Assembly: GCF_900444995.1 (NCBI RefSeq)
Contig: NZ_UAPQ01000010.1
Span: forward strand, 124,001-188,000
Length of the DNA stretch: 64,000 bases
Origin: Actinomyces bovis
GTDB taxonomy: Bacteria; Actinomycetota; Actinomycetes; Actinomycetales; Actinomycetaceae
Reading direction: 5' to 3'
Shown here: positions 35,231-44,400 of the stretch, in pieces
Layout of the letters: each line of letters begins with the position of its first letter
Numbering within the stretch: position 1 is the stretch's first letter
Position numbers and translations under genes: made by a program
Notes under the pieces: model-generated
What the model saw: the letters and a program-made list of their open reading frames with translations, nothing else
Databases searched by the model: none
Told to the model about the DNA's origin: nothing

Positions 35231-35282
35231 GCCTGCGCCCCGCTGCGCTTGCACCTGCCCAACCGCGCAGCGGGGCGCAGGC
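35231..35282. terminator. 18-bp intercistronic hairpin after the binding-protein gene
   Basis: GCCTGCGCCCCGCTGCGC (35231-35248) is perfectly complementary to 35265-35282 across a 16-nt loop. There is no T-tract, so it is probably a partial terminator or an RNA-stabilising barrier that gives more binding protein than ATPase and permease. Confidence 0.65.
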
Positions 35283-35354
35283 ACCTCGACGGCGCAGCCC
35301 TGCCACTCGCCGTCTCATCCGCCCGCCGCAAGCCATCTAGAGCCTAGGAGCTTT

Positions 35355-36149
35355 GTGCCAACCCAGAGCAGCACACCCCACCCCCTGCAAGTGACCGGCC
35401 TGTCCGTCGCCTATCAAGACCGCCTGGCCCTCAAACGAGTGGATGTGCATGTCCCTGCCGGACATACCATGGCCGTGATTGGTCCGAACGGTGCCGGAAA
35501 ATCCACCCTGGTGAAGGCTGCTATGGAGTTGGTGCCTGCCCTTACCGGACAGGTGAGCTTCTTTGGCACTAGCCTTGACGCTGCTCGCCGTCGGGTGGCC
35601 TATATGCCACAGGCCGCTGAAGTGGACTGGGACTTCCCCACCACCGTGCGCGACGTCGTCACCATGGGCACTTACGGCCGCCTGGGGTGGTTCCGCCGCC
35701 CCGGGGCCCGCGAACGCGAGGCCGTCGATGCCGCCTTGGAGGCCGCGGGCATTACCGACCTGGCTGAACGACAGATCTCCCACCTCTCCGGCGGCCAGAA
35801 GCAGCGGGCTTTCGTGGCACGCACCCTGGTGCAGGACCCGGAGCTGTACATCATGGATGAGCCTTTCGCGGGTGTGGATGTAGCCAGTGAGAAAGCCATT
35901 ACCAAGGTGCTCACGGACTTGCGGGCGGCAGGCAAGACGGTGGTGGTGGTGCACCATGACCTGGCCACTGTGCGGAGCTTCTGCACTTGGGCAACCATCT
36001 TGAACCAGGGAGAGCTGGTGGCCTGCGGCCCCTTGGAAGAGGCCTTCACGCATGACAACCTGCACCGCGCCTACGGTCTGACGCAGGAGGCCCTGGGCTC
36101 CAGCCATCCAGAGGATCAGACCCACGCGAGCCTGGGGGCGCAGTCATGA
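35355..36149 (+). CDS. Metal ABC transporter ATP-binding protein
   Basis: 264 residues. Walker A GPNGAGKST, Q-loop in YMPQAAEVDWDFP (the VDWDFP stretch is typical of the Mn/Zn family), signature LSGGQKQR, Walker B LYIMDEPFAGVD and switch His in VVVHHDLATV. Energises the uptake system. GTG at 35355 with TAGGAG upstream. Overlaps the first permease by ATGA. Confidence 0.94.
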   Translation: MPTQSSTPHPLQVTGLSVAYQDRLALKRVDVHVPAGHTMAVIGPNGAGKSTLVKAAMELVPALTGQVSFFGTSLDAARRRVAYMPQAAEVDWDFPTTVRDVVTMGTYGRLGWFRRPGAREREAVDAALEAAGITDLAERQISHLSGGQKQRAFVARTLVQDPELYIMDEPFAGVDVASEKAITKVLTDLRAAGKTVVVVHHDLATVRSFCTWATILNQGELVACGPLEEAFTHDNLHRAYGLTQEALGSSHPEDQTHASLGAQS

Positions 36150-37147
36150 GCATATTGGCTGAAGTACTCGCAGCCCCCGGGGCATTGGAGGCCCTTGCAG
36201 CCCCCAACCTGGTCTCCCCCGGCGACTTCCTGGAGAGCTACACCTATCGGACTATGGCCGTGGGGACCACCGCAGTGGGCACCACCGCCGGGGCTTTAGG
36301 TGCTTTCTTGTACTTGCACAAGCAGTCACTGGTCTCGGATGTTATTGGGCACAGCGCCGCTTTGGGTGTAACCGGGGCCTTTATCGTGGCTACCGCCCTA
36401 TTGGGGATTGACGGACGCTCCATGCTGGTGTTGACCATCGGTTCGGTGATCGCTTCCACGGCTGCGGTGTTGCTGGCCAACTGGATCGCTCGCAACTCGC
36501 GGGTAGGGGTGGATGCAGCCATGGCTACCTGCCTGGCTCTGTTCTACGGCGGTGGGCTCGTGCTGTTCCGCGTGATCGTTCACTCCAAGCTGCGTAACCG
36601 TGGGGGCATCGACAAGTACATGTTCGGCAACGCCGCCACTTTGAGCAATAACGACCTAGTCACCATCGCCGCCCTGGGGGCCTTGGCACTGGCACTGATG
36701 CTGGTGTTCTGGAAAGAGTTGAAGGTTTACACCTTTGACCCGGTGTTAGCTGCAACCTCAGGATTCTCACCGCGGATCCTTAGCCCTCTGCTGTTGGGCA
36801 CGGCAACGCTGGCTATTGTGATTGGTATTAAGGCGGTGGGCCTGATTCTGATGATTGCCTTTGCCATTATGCCGGCGGCTGGTGCGCGGCAGTGGACGGG
36901 GCACTTGTGGTCCATGGTGGGGCTTTCGGCTGCCTTCGGTGGGCTGGGTGGCTTGGGGGGCTCCTATTTGGCAGTAAACCTGGGCAAGGTGCCCACCGGC
37001 CCGGTGGTGGTGATTGTGTTGTTTGTGGTGCTGACTGTCTCTCTGTTGGCTGCACCAGAGCGTTCCGTGTTGCAGCGACGCCGGGCGCAGGCGGAGCAAC
37101 GCCGTCGCCTGCTGGCTGAAACGGAGGTGGGCTCATGCCTTTCCTGA
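36146..37147 (+). CDS. Metal ABC transporter permease 1
   Basis: 333 residues, about nine membrane segments, ABC-3 family (TroC/MntB-like). Typical HKQSLVSDVIGHSAALGV and MLAFAIMP-like (LMIAFAIMPAAGARQW) motifs couple to the ATPase. The N-terminal 30 residues precede the first helix. Starts in the ATPase stop and overlaps the second permease by 13 nt. Two permease genes imply a heterodimeric channel. Confidence 0.92.
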   Translation: MSILAEVLAAPGALEALAAPNLVSPGDFLESYTYRTMAVGTTAVGTTAGALGAFLYLHKQSLVSDVIGHSAALGVTGAFIVATALLGIDGRSMLVLTIGSVIASTAAVLLANWIARNSRVGVDAAMATCLALFYGGGLVLFRVIVHSKLRNRGGIDKYMFGNAATLSNNDLVTIAALGALALALMLVFWKELKVYTFDPVLAATSGFSPRILSPLLLGTATLAIVIGIKAVGLILMIAFAIMPAAGARQWTGHLWSMVGLSAAFGGLGGLGGSYLAVNLGKVPTGPVVVIVLFVVLTVSLLAAPERSVLQRRRAQAEQRRRLLAETEVGSCLS

Positions 37148-38040
37148 CTGCTGTGGCTTTGCTGTCTGTAGTCACTTCCGTTACCTGCGCTCTGCCGGGG
37201 ACCTTCCTGGTGTTGCGGCATCAGTCCATGCTGGTGGACGCCATGAGCCATGCGGTGCTGCCGGGGATCGTGGTGGGGGCGATTATTTCGGGGAGCACAC
37301 ACTCGCCGCTGATGATTGTGATTGCCTGTTTGATGGGCTTGGTGGTGGTGCTGGGTTCGGACCGATTGCGCGCTACCGGGCTGATTGCGGGCGACGCCGA
37401 TCAGGGCTTGGTCTTCCCGGTGCTATTCGCACTGGGGGTAATTTTGCTGTCTACCACGCTTTCCAATGTGGCGATCAGCGAGGACACGGTGCTCACTGGC
37501 GACCTGAATCTGCGTGCGCTGGCCCCGGAGCATGTGCTGATCTTTGATGGGGCGGTGGACTTGGGTCCGGCGACTATGTGGCGGCTGCTGGGGGTGCTGG
37601 CTCTGACGGCCTGCTATTTGGTGGCGTGCTTCCCGGTGTTGAAGCTGGCAACCTTTGACCCGACGACGGCCCGCACCCTGGGGCTGCCGGTGCGGGTGGT
37701 TGATCTGGGGCTGATGGCGCTGGTGTCGCTGACCGTGGTGGTGGGTTTTGACACGGTTGGGGCGGTGCTGGTGATGGCGTTGATGGTGATTCCGCCGTCG
37801 ACGGCCTGGCTGGTGGCCCGTTCTCTGCCGCAGATGATTGCGGTGAGTCTGGCAGTGGCGGCTTTCTCCGGACTGTTGGGTTTCTGGAGTGCCTATGTGC
37901 TGGATCTGGCGACGGCGTCGACGATGGCGGTGGTTGATGCGCTGGTGCTGTTGACGGTGCTGGGGGTGGTGCGCTGGCGTGAGCGGCGTGCCGGGCGCAG
38001 CGCAGTCACCGCTGGGAACCGCATGTCTCTGCAGCCTTGA
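37135..38040 (+). CDS. Metal ABC transporter permease 2
   Basis: 301 residues, ABC-3 family (TroD-like), about eight membrane segments. LVLRHQSMLVDAMSHAVLPGIV and VLVMALMVIPPSTAWLVA are the paired motifs. Last gene of the operon. It converges with a gene of unknown function 47 nt away; no terminator hairpin is obvious there. Confidence 0.92.
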   Translation: MPFLTAVALLSVVTSVTCALPGTFLVLRHQSMLVDAMSHAVLPGIVVGAIISGSTHSPLMIVIACLMGLVVVLGSDRLRATGLIAGDADQGLVFPVLFALGVILLSTTLSNVAISEDTVLTGDLNLRALAPEHVLIFDGAVDLGPATMWRLLGVLALTACYLVACFPVLKLATFDPTTARTLGLPVRVVDLGLMALVSLTVVVGFDTVGAVLVMALMVIPPSTAWLVARSLPQMIAVSLAVAAFSGLLGFWSAYVLDLATASTMAVVDALVLLTVLGVVRWRERRAGRSAVTAGNRMSLQP

Positions 38041-38087
38041 GCGGCCTGGGGAGTAGTGGTGTGGGAGCTCGGGTAGCCTGCCTGGCG

Positions 38088-38993
38088 TCAGGATTTGATC
38101 CAGCCGGGGGGCGTGTTGAGGGTGTATGTGGGCAGGCCCTCTAGTTCCTTGCCGGGGATGATGGTTTCGTAGACGCCAGCTTCCACGAAGTTGAAGCCGC
38201 GTTCTTGGGCGGCGTAGGCGTCGTGGGACAGGCAGATGGCGCGGAAGGCGCCTTCTTCAGCGGCGCGGCCAACGATTGCCATAGGCAGTCCCTTGTAGGT
38301 GGTGTGTACCTGCAGGTAGCCGATATCCGCGAGTTCGTCTTTGGGGACCTTCCCGTAGCCGAGTTTGCCCTCCACCACGTCGATGGCGTACACGTCTAGT
38401 AGCTCGTTGTCATCTGAGAGCTCAAAGTATGCCGGCTGCATGGCCATCCCCTGCCCACGGATTTGAGGGCCGATGAAGGTGTTGGGGGCGAGCAGGGGGA
38501 TTGGACGGGTCATGGGGGTGTCTTCAGGTAGGGACCAGCCGCGTATGGCTCCGTGGTAGGTGGCCATTAGGGTGGGTTTTGAGCCGTCAGGATGCCGTTT
38601 GATGAGTTGCGCGCCTGCGCGGAGCATGGTCGGGGCTACATACAGGTGTGGGGCGATGGGATCTGCGGGCAAGTGGATGATGCCGCGTCCGTCAAAGGGG
38701 GGTGGCTGTAGGAAGTCGCCGCCGGTTATGGCTAGGTGCTTGAGGGTGTTGCCTCCCATGGCGGACACTGCTTTGTCGGTGGGGCCTAGGGGGAAGCGCA
38801 GGGTGGCGATGGCTCCGATCTGGGGGTCTTCCTCGACCGGCCACTCCATGAACATGGCCTTGAACACGGTGCGCGAGGATTCGTTGGGGCGCAGTGATTC
38901 GGCATAGACGGCGAAGCCGTGCACGAGATTCTCACCGTTCATGTAACGGTCAACCATCTCGTAGTTCACGAACTTCTCTAGCCAGCGGGCCAT
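38088..38993 (-). CDS. Protein of unknown function next to the T7SS immunity genes
   Basis: 301 residues, soluble, no signal peptide or membrane segment. Begins ARWLEKFVNYEMVDRYMNGE and ends YTLNTPPGWIKS. The repeated pattern of short beta strands with Pro/Gly turns suggests a beta-rich fold; I recognise no family and see no catalytic motif. ATG 38993 is chosen because AGAGGAG lies 5-6 nt upstream. It is the last gene on the minus strand after the immunity array, about 95 nt from the third-copy stub, so it may or may not belong to that cassette. Confidence 0.6.
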   Translation of the reverse strand: MARWLEKFVNYEMVDRYMNGENLVHGFAVYAESLRPNESSRTVFKAMFMEWPVEEDPQIGAIATLRFPLGPTDKAVSAMGGNTLKHLAITGGDFLQPPPFDGRGIIHLPADPIAPHLYVAPTMLRAGAQLIKRHPDGSKPTLMATYHGAIRGWSLPEDTPMTRPIPLLAPNTFIGPQIRGQGMAMQPAYFELSDDNELLDVYAIDVVEGKLGYGKVPKDELADIGYLQVHTTYKGLPMAIVGRAAEEGAFRAICLSHDAYAAQERGFNFVEAGVYETIIPGKELEGLPTYTLNTPPGWIKS

Positions 38994-39087
38994 AACTGCT
39001 CCTCTTATTCCGTGTTCAGGGAGTGGCTTCGTAGCCACCGTCAGTCTAGCTTCTTCTCCTCTTGGTTCCGGCCCAGGCCGGAGCGGT

Positions 39088-39138
39088 TCACACCGGACTA
39101 GTCAAAGACGCCAAAACACTCACGCCACCAACACCCGC
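39088..39138 (-). pseudogene. 5' stub of a third immunity-gene copy
   Basis: Directly after the stop of the second immunity gene, minus-strand 39138-39088 reads AGVGGVSVLASLTSPV and then stops. This matches the first 16 residues of both intact copies (GVGGVSVLASLTGPV) nearly base for base. The start codon is GCG instead of GTG, and everything after codon 16 is gone. It marks a former third copy or an unequal-crossover end point. Confidence 0.75.
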
Positions 39139-39141
39139 CAA

Positions 39142-40305
39142 CTAACTGCGGTCGATTTTACCGATTGTGTGAGTCCGAGGCCAAGCCTGCCAACAACCAC
39201 GCTCCATACGAACGCTCCCGCTACAGCCCCGAGCTAAATCACCATCTAAACCCCACACACCCATAAACCCCCACGACCCACAATCCTCACGACGCTCACG
39301 CACATAAACATCAAAACGAATATCCTCCAACTCATCCAAACGCACCGGCCCCACCAAAGCATCCAAAACCCCTAAATCACCAACATGAAGCATACTCCTA
39401 TGCCGCACCCCCTCCTCAAAATCAACCACATAAGCATAAGCATGCGCCACATACAACACCTCCACCCGCCGACCACCCCACAAAGCAGAAACCCGAGAAA
39501 CCTCCAACACCCCCTCAACAAGCCCCCCCAGGACCGCCAAATCATTGGACAACACCGAGTCGTCGACCGCCCGCAAACGCACAGGCGCATCCATCAAATG
39601 ACACCAACCCTCAGCACTAACATAATACGCAGGCCCACCATCAGGATACCCGGGCTCACGCGACCGCGTACACGGATAAAGCACCCCCTCCACCACCAAC
39701 AAGGTCTGCCCACTTACCGGCACCGGACCCTGCAAAAACGAAGACCACACCCCCAGATCCAAACCACCCGCACGCCCCGGAGAAGACCAAGCATCAAACC
39801 CAACCGGAAACACCCGCCGCCACTTGGTATCCCACACCCCCTCAGGCCCAAGCACAGACTCCACCACCCCCTCCCAAAGACACACCCGGTAAGGCTGCTC
39901 CACAACCACCTCACACACCTCACCCAACCCAACCCACTGACCCTCACCACCACTACCCGCCTCACGCACCAAAGCCCGCTCACCCCACACCCGCAACACC
40001 TCAACACCCACACCATTAACCACACCCCGAGAACGAGCATAAAAACCATCCACACTCGCCGAACTCCCCAACTCCATCACCCAATCCCCACTAGAGACAT
40101 CCCTAGAAAACCCCTCCGGACAAGGCACACCCCCAGGCACCCACAACCGACCCCCACCATCAACCACCTCCCAAGCAGCCACCACCCCCTCAGGAAAAAC
40201 CCTATGAGACCTAATACCCACCCACTCAAGAACAAACCTCGCATAACTACCAGCCCACACCGGACCAGTCAAAGACGCCAAAACACTCACGCCACCAACA
40301 CCCAC
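39142..40305 (-). CDS. Putative T7SS immunity protein, copy 2
   Basis: 387 residues, no signal peptide or membrane helix; Val/Gly/Trp-rich, beta-rich. Near-identical to copy 1 over residues 1-135 and the C-terminal third, but divergent around 137-155 and 200-260 (for example CLWEGVVESVLGPEG versus LIDGVVEAITGGF). No family recognised. The immunity role is inferred from its place right after a long WXG100-linked toxin candidate and from tandem duplication. GTG start overlaps the copy 1 stop (TAGTG), so translation probably reinitiates. The coding strand is strongly G/T-rich compared with its surroundings. Confidence 0.7.
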   Translation of the reverse strand: MGVGGVSVLASLTGPVWAGSYARFVLEWVGIRSHRVFPEGVVAAWEVVDGGGRLWVPGGVPCPEGFSRDVSSGDWVMELGSSASVDGFYARSRGVVNGVGVEVLRVWGERALVREAGSGGEGQWVGLGEVCEVVVEQPYRVCLWEGVVESVLGPEGVWDTKWRRVFPVGFDAWSSPGRAGGLDLGVWSSFLQGPVPVSGQTLLVVEGVLYPCTRSREPGYPDGGPAYYVSAEGWCHLMDAPVRLRAVDDSVLSNDLAVLGGLVEGVLEVSRVSALWGGRRVEVLYVAHAYAYVVDFEEGVRHRSMLHVGDLGVLDALVGPVRLDELEDIRFDVYVRERREDCGSWGFMGVWGLDGDLARGCSGSVRMERGCWQAWPRTHTIGKIDRS

Positions 40306-41471
40306 TACAGCTCATTATTGTGGTCGATTTTGCCGATGGTGTGAGTCCGAGGCCAAGCCTGCCAACAACCACGCTCCATACGAACGCTCCCGCTACAGCC
40401 CCGAGCTAAATCACCATCTAAACCCCACACCCGCATAAACCCCCACGACCCACAATCCTCACGACGCTCACGCACATAAACATCAAAACGAATATCCTCT
40501 AACTCATCCAAACGCACCGGCCCCACCAAAGCATCCAAAACCCCTAAATCCCTAACCCGCAACTTACTCCTATGCGGCACCTTCTCCTCAAAATCAACCA
40601 CATAAGCATAAGCATGCGCCACATACAACACCTCCACCCGCCGACCACCCCACAAAGCAGAAACCCGAGAAACCTCCAACACCCCCTCAACCCCCGGCTC
40701 CAAAACCGAACGATCCCGTGAGAGCACGTTGTAATGTATAGGCCGTAGACGCACTGGTTCGTCAGTGAGCTGACACCACCCTTCGGCAGTCACGTAATAC
40801 GCAGGTCCACCATCGGGATAGTAAGGCTCGTGAGCCCGCGTACACGGATAAAGCAAACCCTCCACCACCAACAAAGTCTGCCAACTAACCGGAACCGGCC
40901 CCTGCAAAAACGAAGACCACACCCCCAAATCTAAACCACCCGCACGCTCCGGAGAAGACCAAGCATCAAACCCAACCGGAAACACCCGCCGCCACCGAGA
41001 CTCCCAAAAACCACCCGTAATAGCCTCCACCACGCCATCTATAAGCACGAGCCTGTGAGGCTGCTCCACAACCACCTCACACACCTCACCCAGCCCAACC
41101 CACTGACCCTCACCACCACTACCCGCCTCACGCACCAAAGCCCGCTCACCCCACACCCGCAACACCTCAACACCCACACCATTAACCACACCCCGAGAAC
41201 GAGCATAAAAACCACCGACACTCATCGAGGCCCCCAACTCCATCACCCAGTCCCCACTGGAGACATCCCTAGAAAACCCCTCCGGACAAGGCACACCCCC
41301 AGGCACCCACAACCGACCCCCACCATCAACCACCTCCCAAGCAGCCACCACCCCCTCAGGAAAAACCCTATGACCACTATTACCCACCCACTCCATAACT
41401 ACCCGCGCATAATCACCAGCCCACACCGGACCAGTCAAAGACGCCAAAACACTCACGCCACCAACACCCAC
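40305..41471 (-). CDS. Putative T7SS immunity protein, copy 1
   Basis: 388 residues, paralogous to copy 2. Its GTG start lies 19 nt inside the toxin gene in another frame, so the same bases that encode the toxin end (WVLVA-stop) encode its first residues. Such tight overlap fits co-production of toxin and antidote. Conserved patches include WRRVFPVGFDAWSSP, DLGVWSSFLQGPVPVS and YPDGGPAYYV. No known immunity family (SUKH, Imm) recognised; SMI1/KNR4-like folds are possible but not shown. Confidence 0.7.
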   Translation of the reverse strand: MGVGGVSVLASLTGPVWAGDYARVVMEWVGNSGHRVFPEGVVAAWEVVDGGGRLWVPGGVPCPEGFSRDVSSGDWVMELGASMSVGGFYARSRGVVNGVGVEVLRVWGERALVREAGSGGEGQWVGLGEVCEVVVEQPHRLVLIDGVVEAITGGFWESRWRRVFPVGFDAWSSPERAGGLDLGVWSSFLQGPVPVSWQTLLVVEGLLYPCTRAHEPYYPDGGPAYYVTAEGWCQLTDEPVRLRPIHYNVLSRDRSVLEPGVEGVLEVSRVSALWGGRRVEVLYVAHAYAYVVDFEEKVPHRSKLRVRDLGVLDALVGPVRLDELEDIRFDVYVRERREDCGSWGFMRVWGLDGDLARGCSGSVRMERGCWQAWPRTHTIGKIDHNNEL

Positions 41472-44400
41472 TCACCGTCTTTGCGTACTGCCAGCAAATA
41501 CTGAGTGCCATCTGCTTTGCGGGACCACAGTTCAGCCCCACTCAGACTGTCTAATAATGGATTCCCGTCTACCATTAGCTCCGGAGTTGCGATCTTTGAA
41601 GAACCTTTAGGGCCGGCATAACCGGTACCTCGCCAAGGATTCTCTCCATCCAATGCATCGACCAAACCGGGACTATTCTGTTTAAGCTGGGTTTGCACTT
41701 CAGGCGGCAGAGACTCCCACAGATTTGCGTCCTGCGGCACGGAGTCGAGGCCCTTGATTTCATCCAGCTTCTTGAGTAGGTCACGGAGGTTCTGATCTGG
41801 CACATGCACCTTGCCTGCAAGGTCGGCACCTTTTACTCGCACCTCAATTTGCGACAGAGGAGTATACTCTCGCCCTTCGTAACCAAAGTAGTGTGGCGAG
41901 TCCTTGTAATCCAGCCCATGCACCTCCCGGGAGTCGGCAGGCCCCATAGGTTCTGTGGCGGAGCTATTAAGGTCCAACGCCGAACGGGGTCTGTTTACCT
42001 GAGCGGCATCAGCGACCGATCCCCCCATAGCGCCTGTCCCATACTTAGCTGGCGTTTCATCCGACATTTTCAGCCATTCATCGACTGTCTTGGCGTCAAG
42101 TTTGCCTTGAGATACCAGTTCGTCCAGGTAGGACTTAAAGTCCTTAACAAATGACCTGGGGTTCAAAATCTTCTGGATAACTTCTGGCGGGTAGATGGCG
42201 CGGAGGTCATTTACTTTGGCCAGCAGACGCGCTTCCCCAACTGTGAGCTCGTCAATTTGCTTACAAGCAATTTCTCGTACACCATTAACGGTCGCCTTGC
42301 TGCCGTCGGGCATCCTGATGTCGTTGTCGTCGAGAACGTTCTGCAGTCGTTCATACGTTGAGTGGTAGTCAGCAAGCTGCTCCGGAGATGCCTCTGCATG
42401 ATAGGTCGTTCCATCTGCGAGCTCGTACTTTGGTCCAGGTTTGCGTCCATCCGGGATCTCAGCTTCCGCAACGGCATGGTCCGGGTCGGCATGGACATTC
42501 TTGGCCTCTGCCTCGGCATCGGCACCATCAGTGTGGGTGTCTGCACCCTTGTGGGGCTTGGCCTCTGCCTCGGGCTTCACGTCTGCGTCGGGCTTGGCCT
42601 CAGTGTCGCCCGTCTTGGCGTCAGCCTCTGCATCAGCGCCCTTGTGGGGCTTGGCCTCCGCCTCAGGTTTCACGTCCGCCTCGGGCTTGGCCTCCACCTC
42701 GGGCTTCACGTCTGCGTCGGGCTTGGCCTCAGTGTCGCCCGTCTTGGCGTCAGCCTCTGCATCAGCGCCCTTGTGGGGCTTGGCCTCAGCTTCCGGCTTA
42801 CCTGCTGAAGCATCAGAGCTCTCGCCAGCCTCAGCCCCTGCCTCAGGCTTGGCCTCTGCCTCTGGCTTCACGTCTGCGTCGGGCTTGGCCTCAGTGTCGC
42901 TCGTCTTAGCGTCAGCCTCTGCGTCAGCGCCCTTGTGGGCCTTCGCCTCCGCTTCCGGCTTTACCTCTGCGTCGGGCTTGGCCTCCGCCTCAGGTTTCAC
43001 GTCCGCCTCGGGCTTGGCCTCCGGCTTTACCTCTGCGTCGGGCTTGGCCTCAGTGTCGCTCGTCTTAGCGTCAGCCTCTGCGTCAGCGCCCTTGTGGGCC
43101 TTCGCCTCCGCCTCAGGCTTTACCTCCGCTTCCGGCTTTACCTCTGCGTCGGGCTTGGCCTCAGTGTCGCCCGTCTTAGCGTCAGCCTCTGCATCAGCGC
43201 CCTTGTGGGCCTTCGCCTCCACCTCAGGCTTCACATCCGCCTCGGGCTTGGCCTCCACCTCGGGCTTCACGTCCGCCTCGGGCTTGGCCTCAGTGTCGCC
43301 CGTCTTAGCGTCAGCCTCTGCATCAGCGCCCTTGTGGGCCTTCGCCTCCGGCTTACCTGCTGAAGCATCAGAGCTCTCGCCAGCCTCAGCCCCTGCCTCC
43401 GGCTTTGCCTCTGCGTCGGGCTTGGCCTCCGCCCCAGACTTGACGTCCGCCTCTGGCTTCACATCCGCCTCGGGCTTGGCCTCAGTGTCGCCCGTCTTAG
43501 CGTCAGCCTCTGCATCAGCGCCCTTGTGGGGCTTGGCCTCCGCCTCAGGCTTGGCCTCCACCTCGGGCTTGGCCTCTGCCTCCGGCTTACCTGCTGAAGC
43601 ATCAGAGCTCTGGTCAGCCTCAGCCTCTGCCTCCGGCTTGGCCTCCGCCTCCGGCTTCACGTCCGCCTCCGGCTTGGCATCAGCTTCCGGCTTACCTGCT
43701 GAAGCATCAGAGCTCTCGCCACCCTTCGCCTCTGCCTCGGACTTCACGTCTGCGTTGGGCTTGGCCTCTGCCTCCGGCTTACCTGCTGAAGCATCAGAGC
43801 TCTCGCCACCCTTCGCCTCTGCCTCGGACTTCACGTCTGCGTCGGGCTTGGCCTTAGCGTCGCCCGCCTTAACATCAGCATAAGCGGCTGCGCCCTTACC
43901 AGGCATCGTCTCTGCTTCAGGCTTGTCCTCCGCCTCCGGCTTACCTGCTGAAGCATCAGAGCTCTCGCCAGCCTCAGCCCCTGCCTCGGACTTCACGTCT
44001 GCGTTGGGCTTGGCCTCAGTGTCGCCCGCCTTAGCGTCAGCCTCTGCATCAGCGCCCTTGTGGGGCTTGGCCTCCGCCTCAGGCTTCACGTCCGCCTCAG
44101 GCTTGGCATCAGCTTCCGGCTTACCTGCTGAAGCATCAGAGCTCTCGCCAGCCTCAGCCTCGGGCTTGGTCTCTGCTTCCGGCTTACCTGCTGAAGCATC
44201 AGAGCTCTGGTCAGCCTCAGCCTCTGCCTCCGGCTTGGCCTCCACCTCCGGCTTCACGTCCGCCTCCGGCTTGGCCTCCACCTCCGGCTTCACGTCCACC
44301 TCCGGCTTGGCCTCCACCTCCGGCTTCACGTCCGCCTCCGGCTTGGCCTCCACCTCCGGCTTCACGTCCACCTCCGGCTTGGCCTCCACCTCCGGCTTCA

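Noticed and set aside
39385-40344. Long His/Pro/Thr-rich open frame on the plus strand opposite the immunity gene
   Set aside because: It exists only because the minus-strand gene is G/T-skewed. It has no ribosome-binding site and a low-complexity product, and the minus-strand frame has a clear paralogue.
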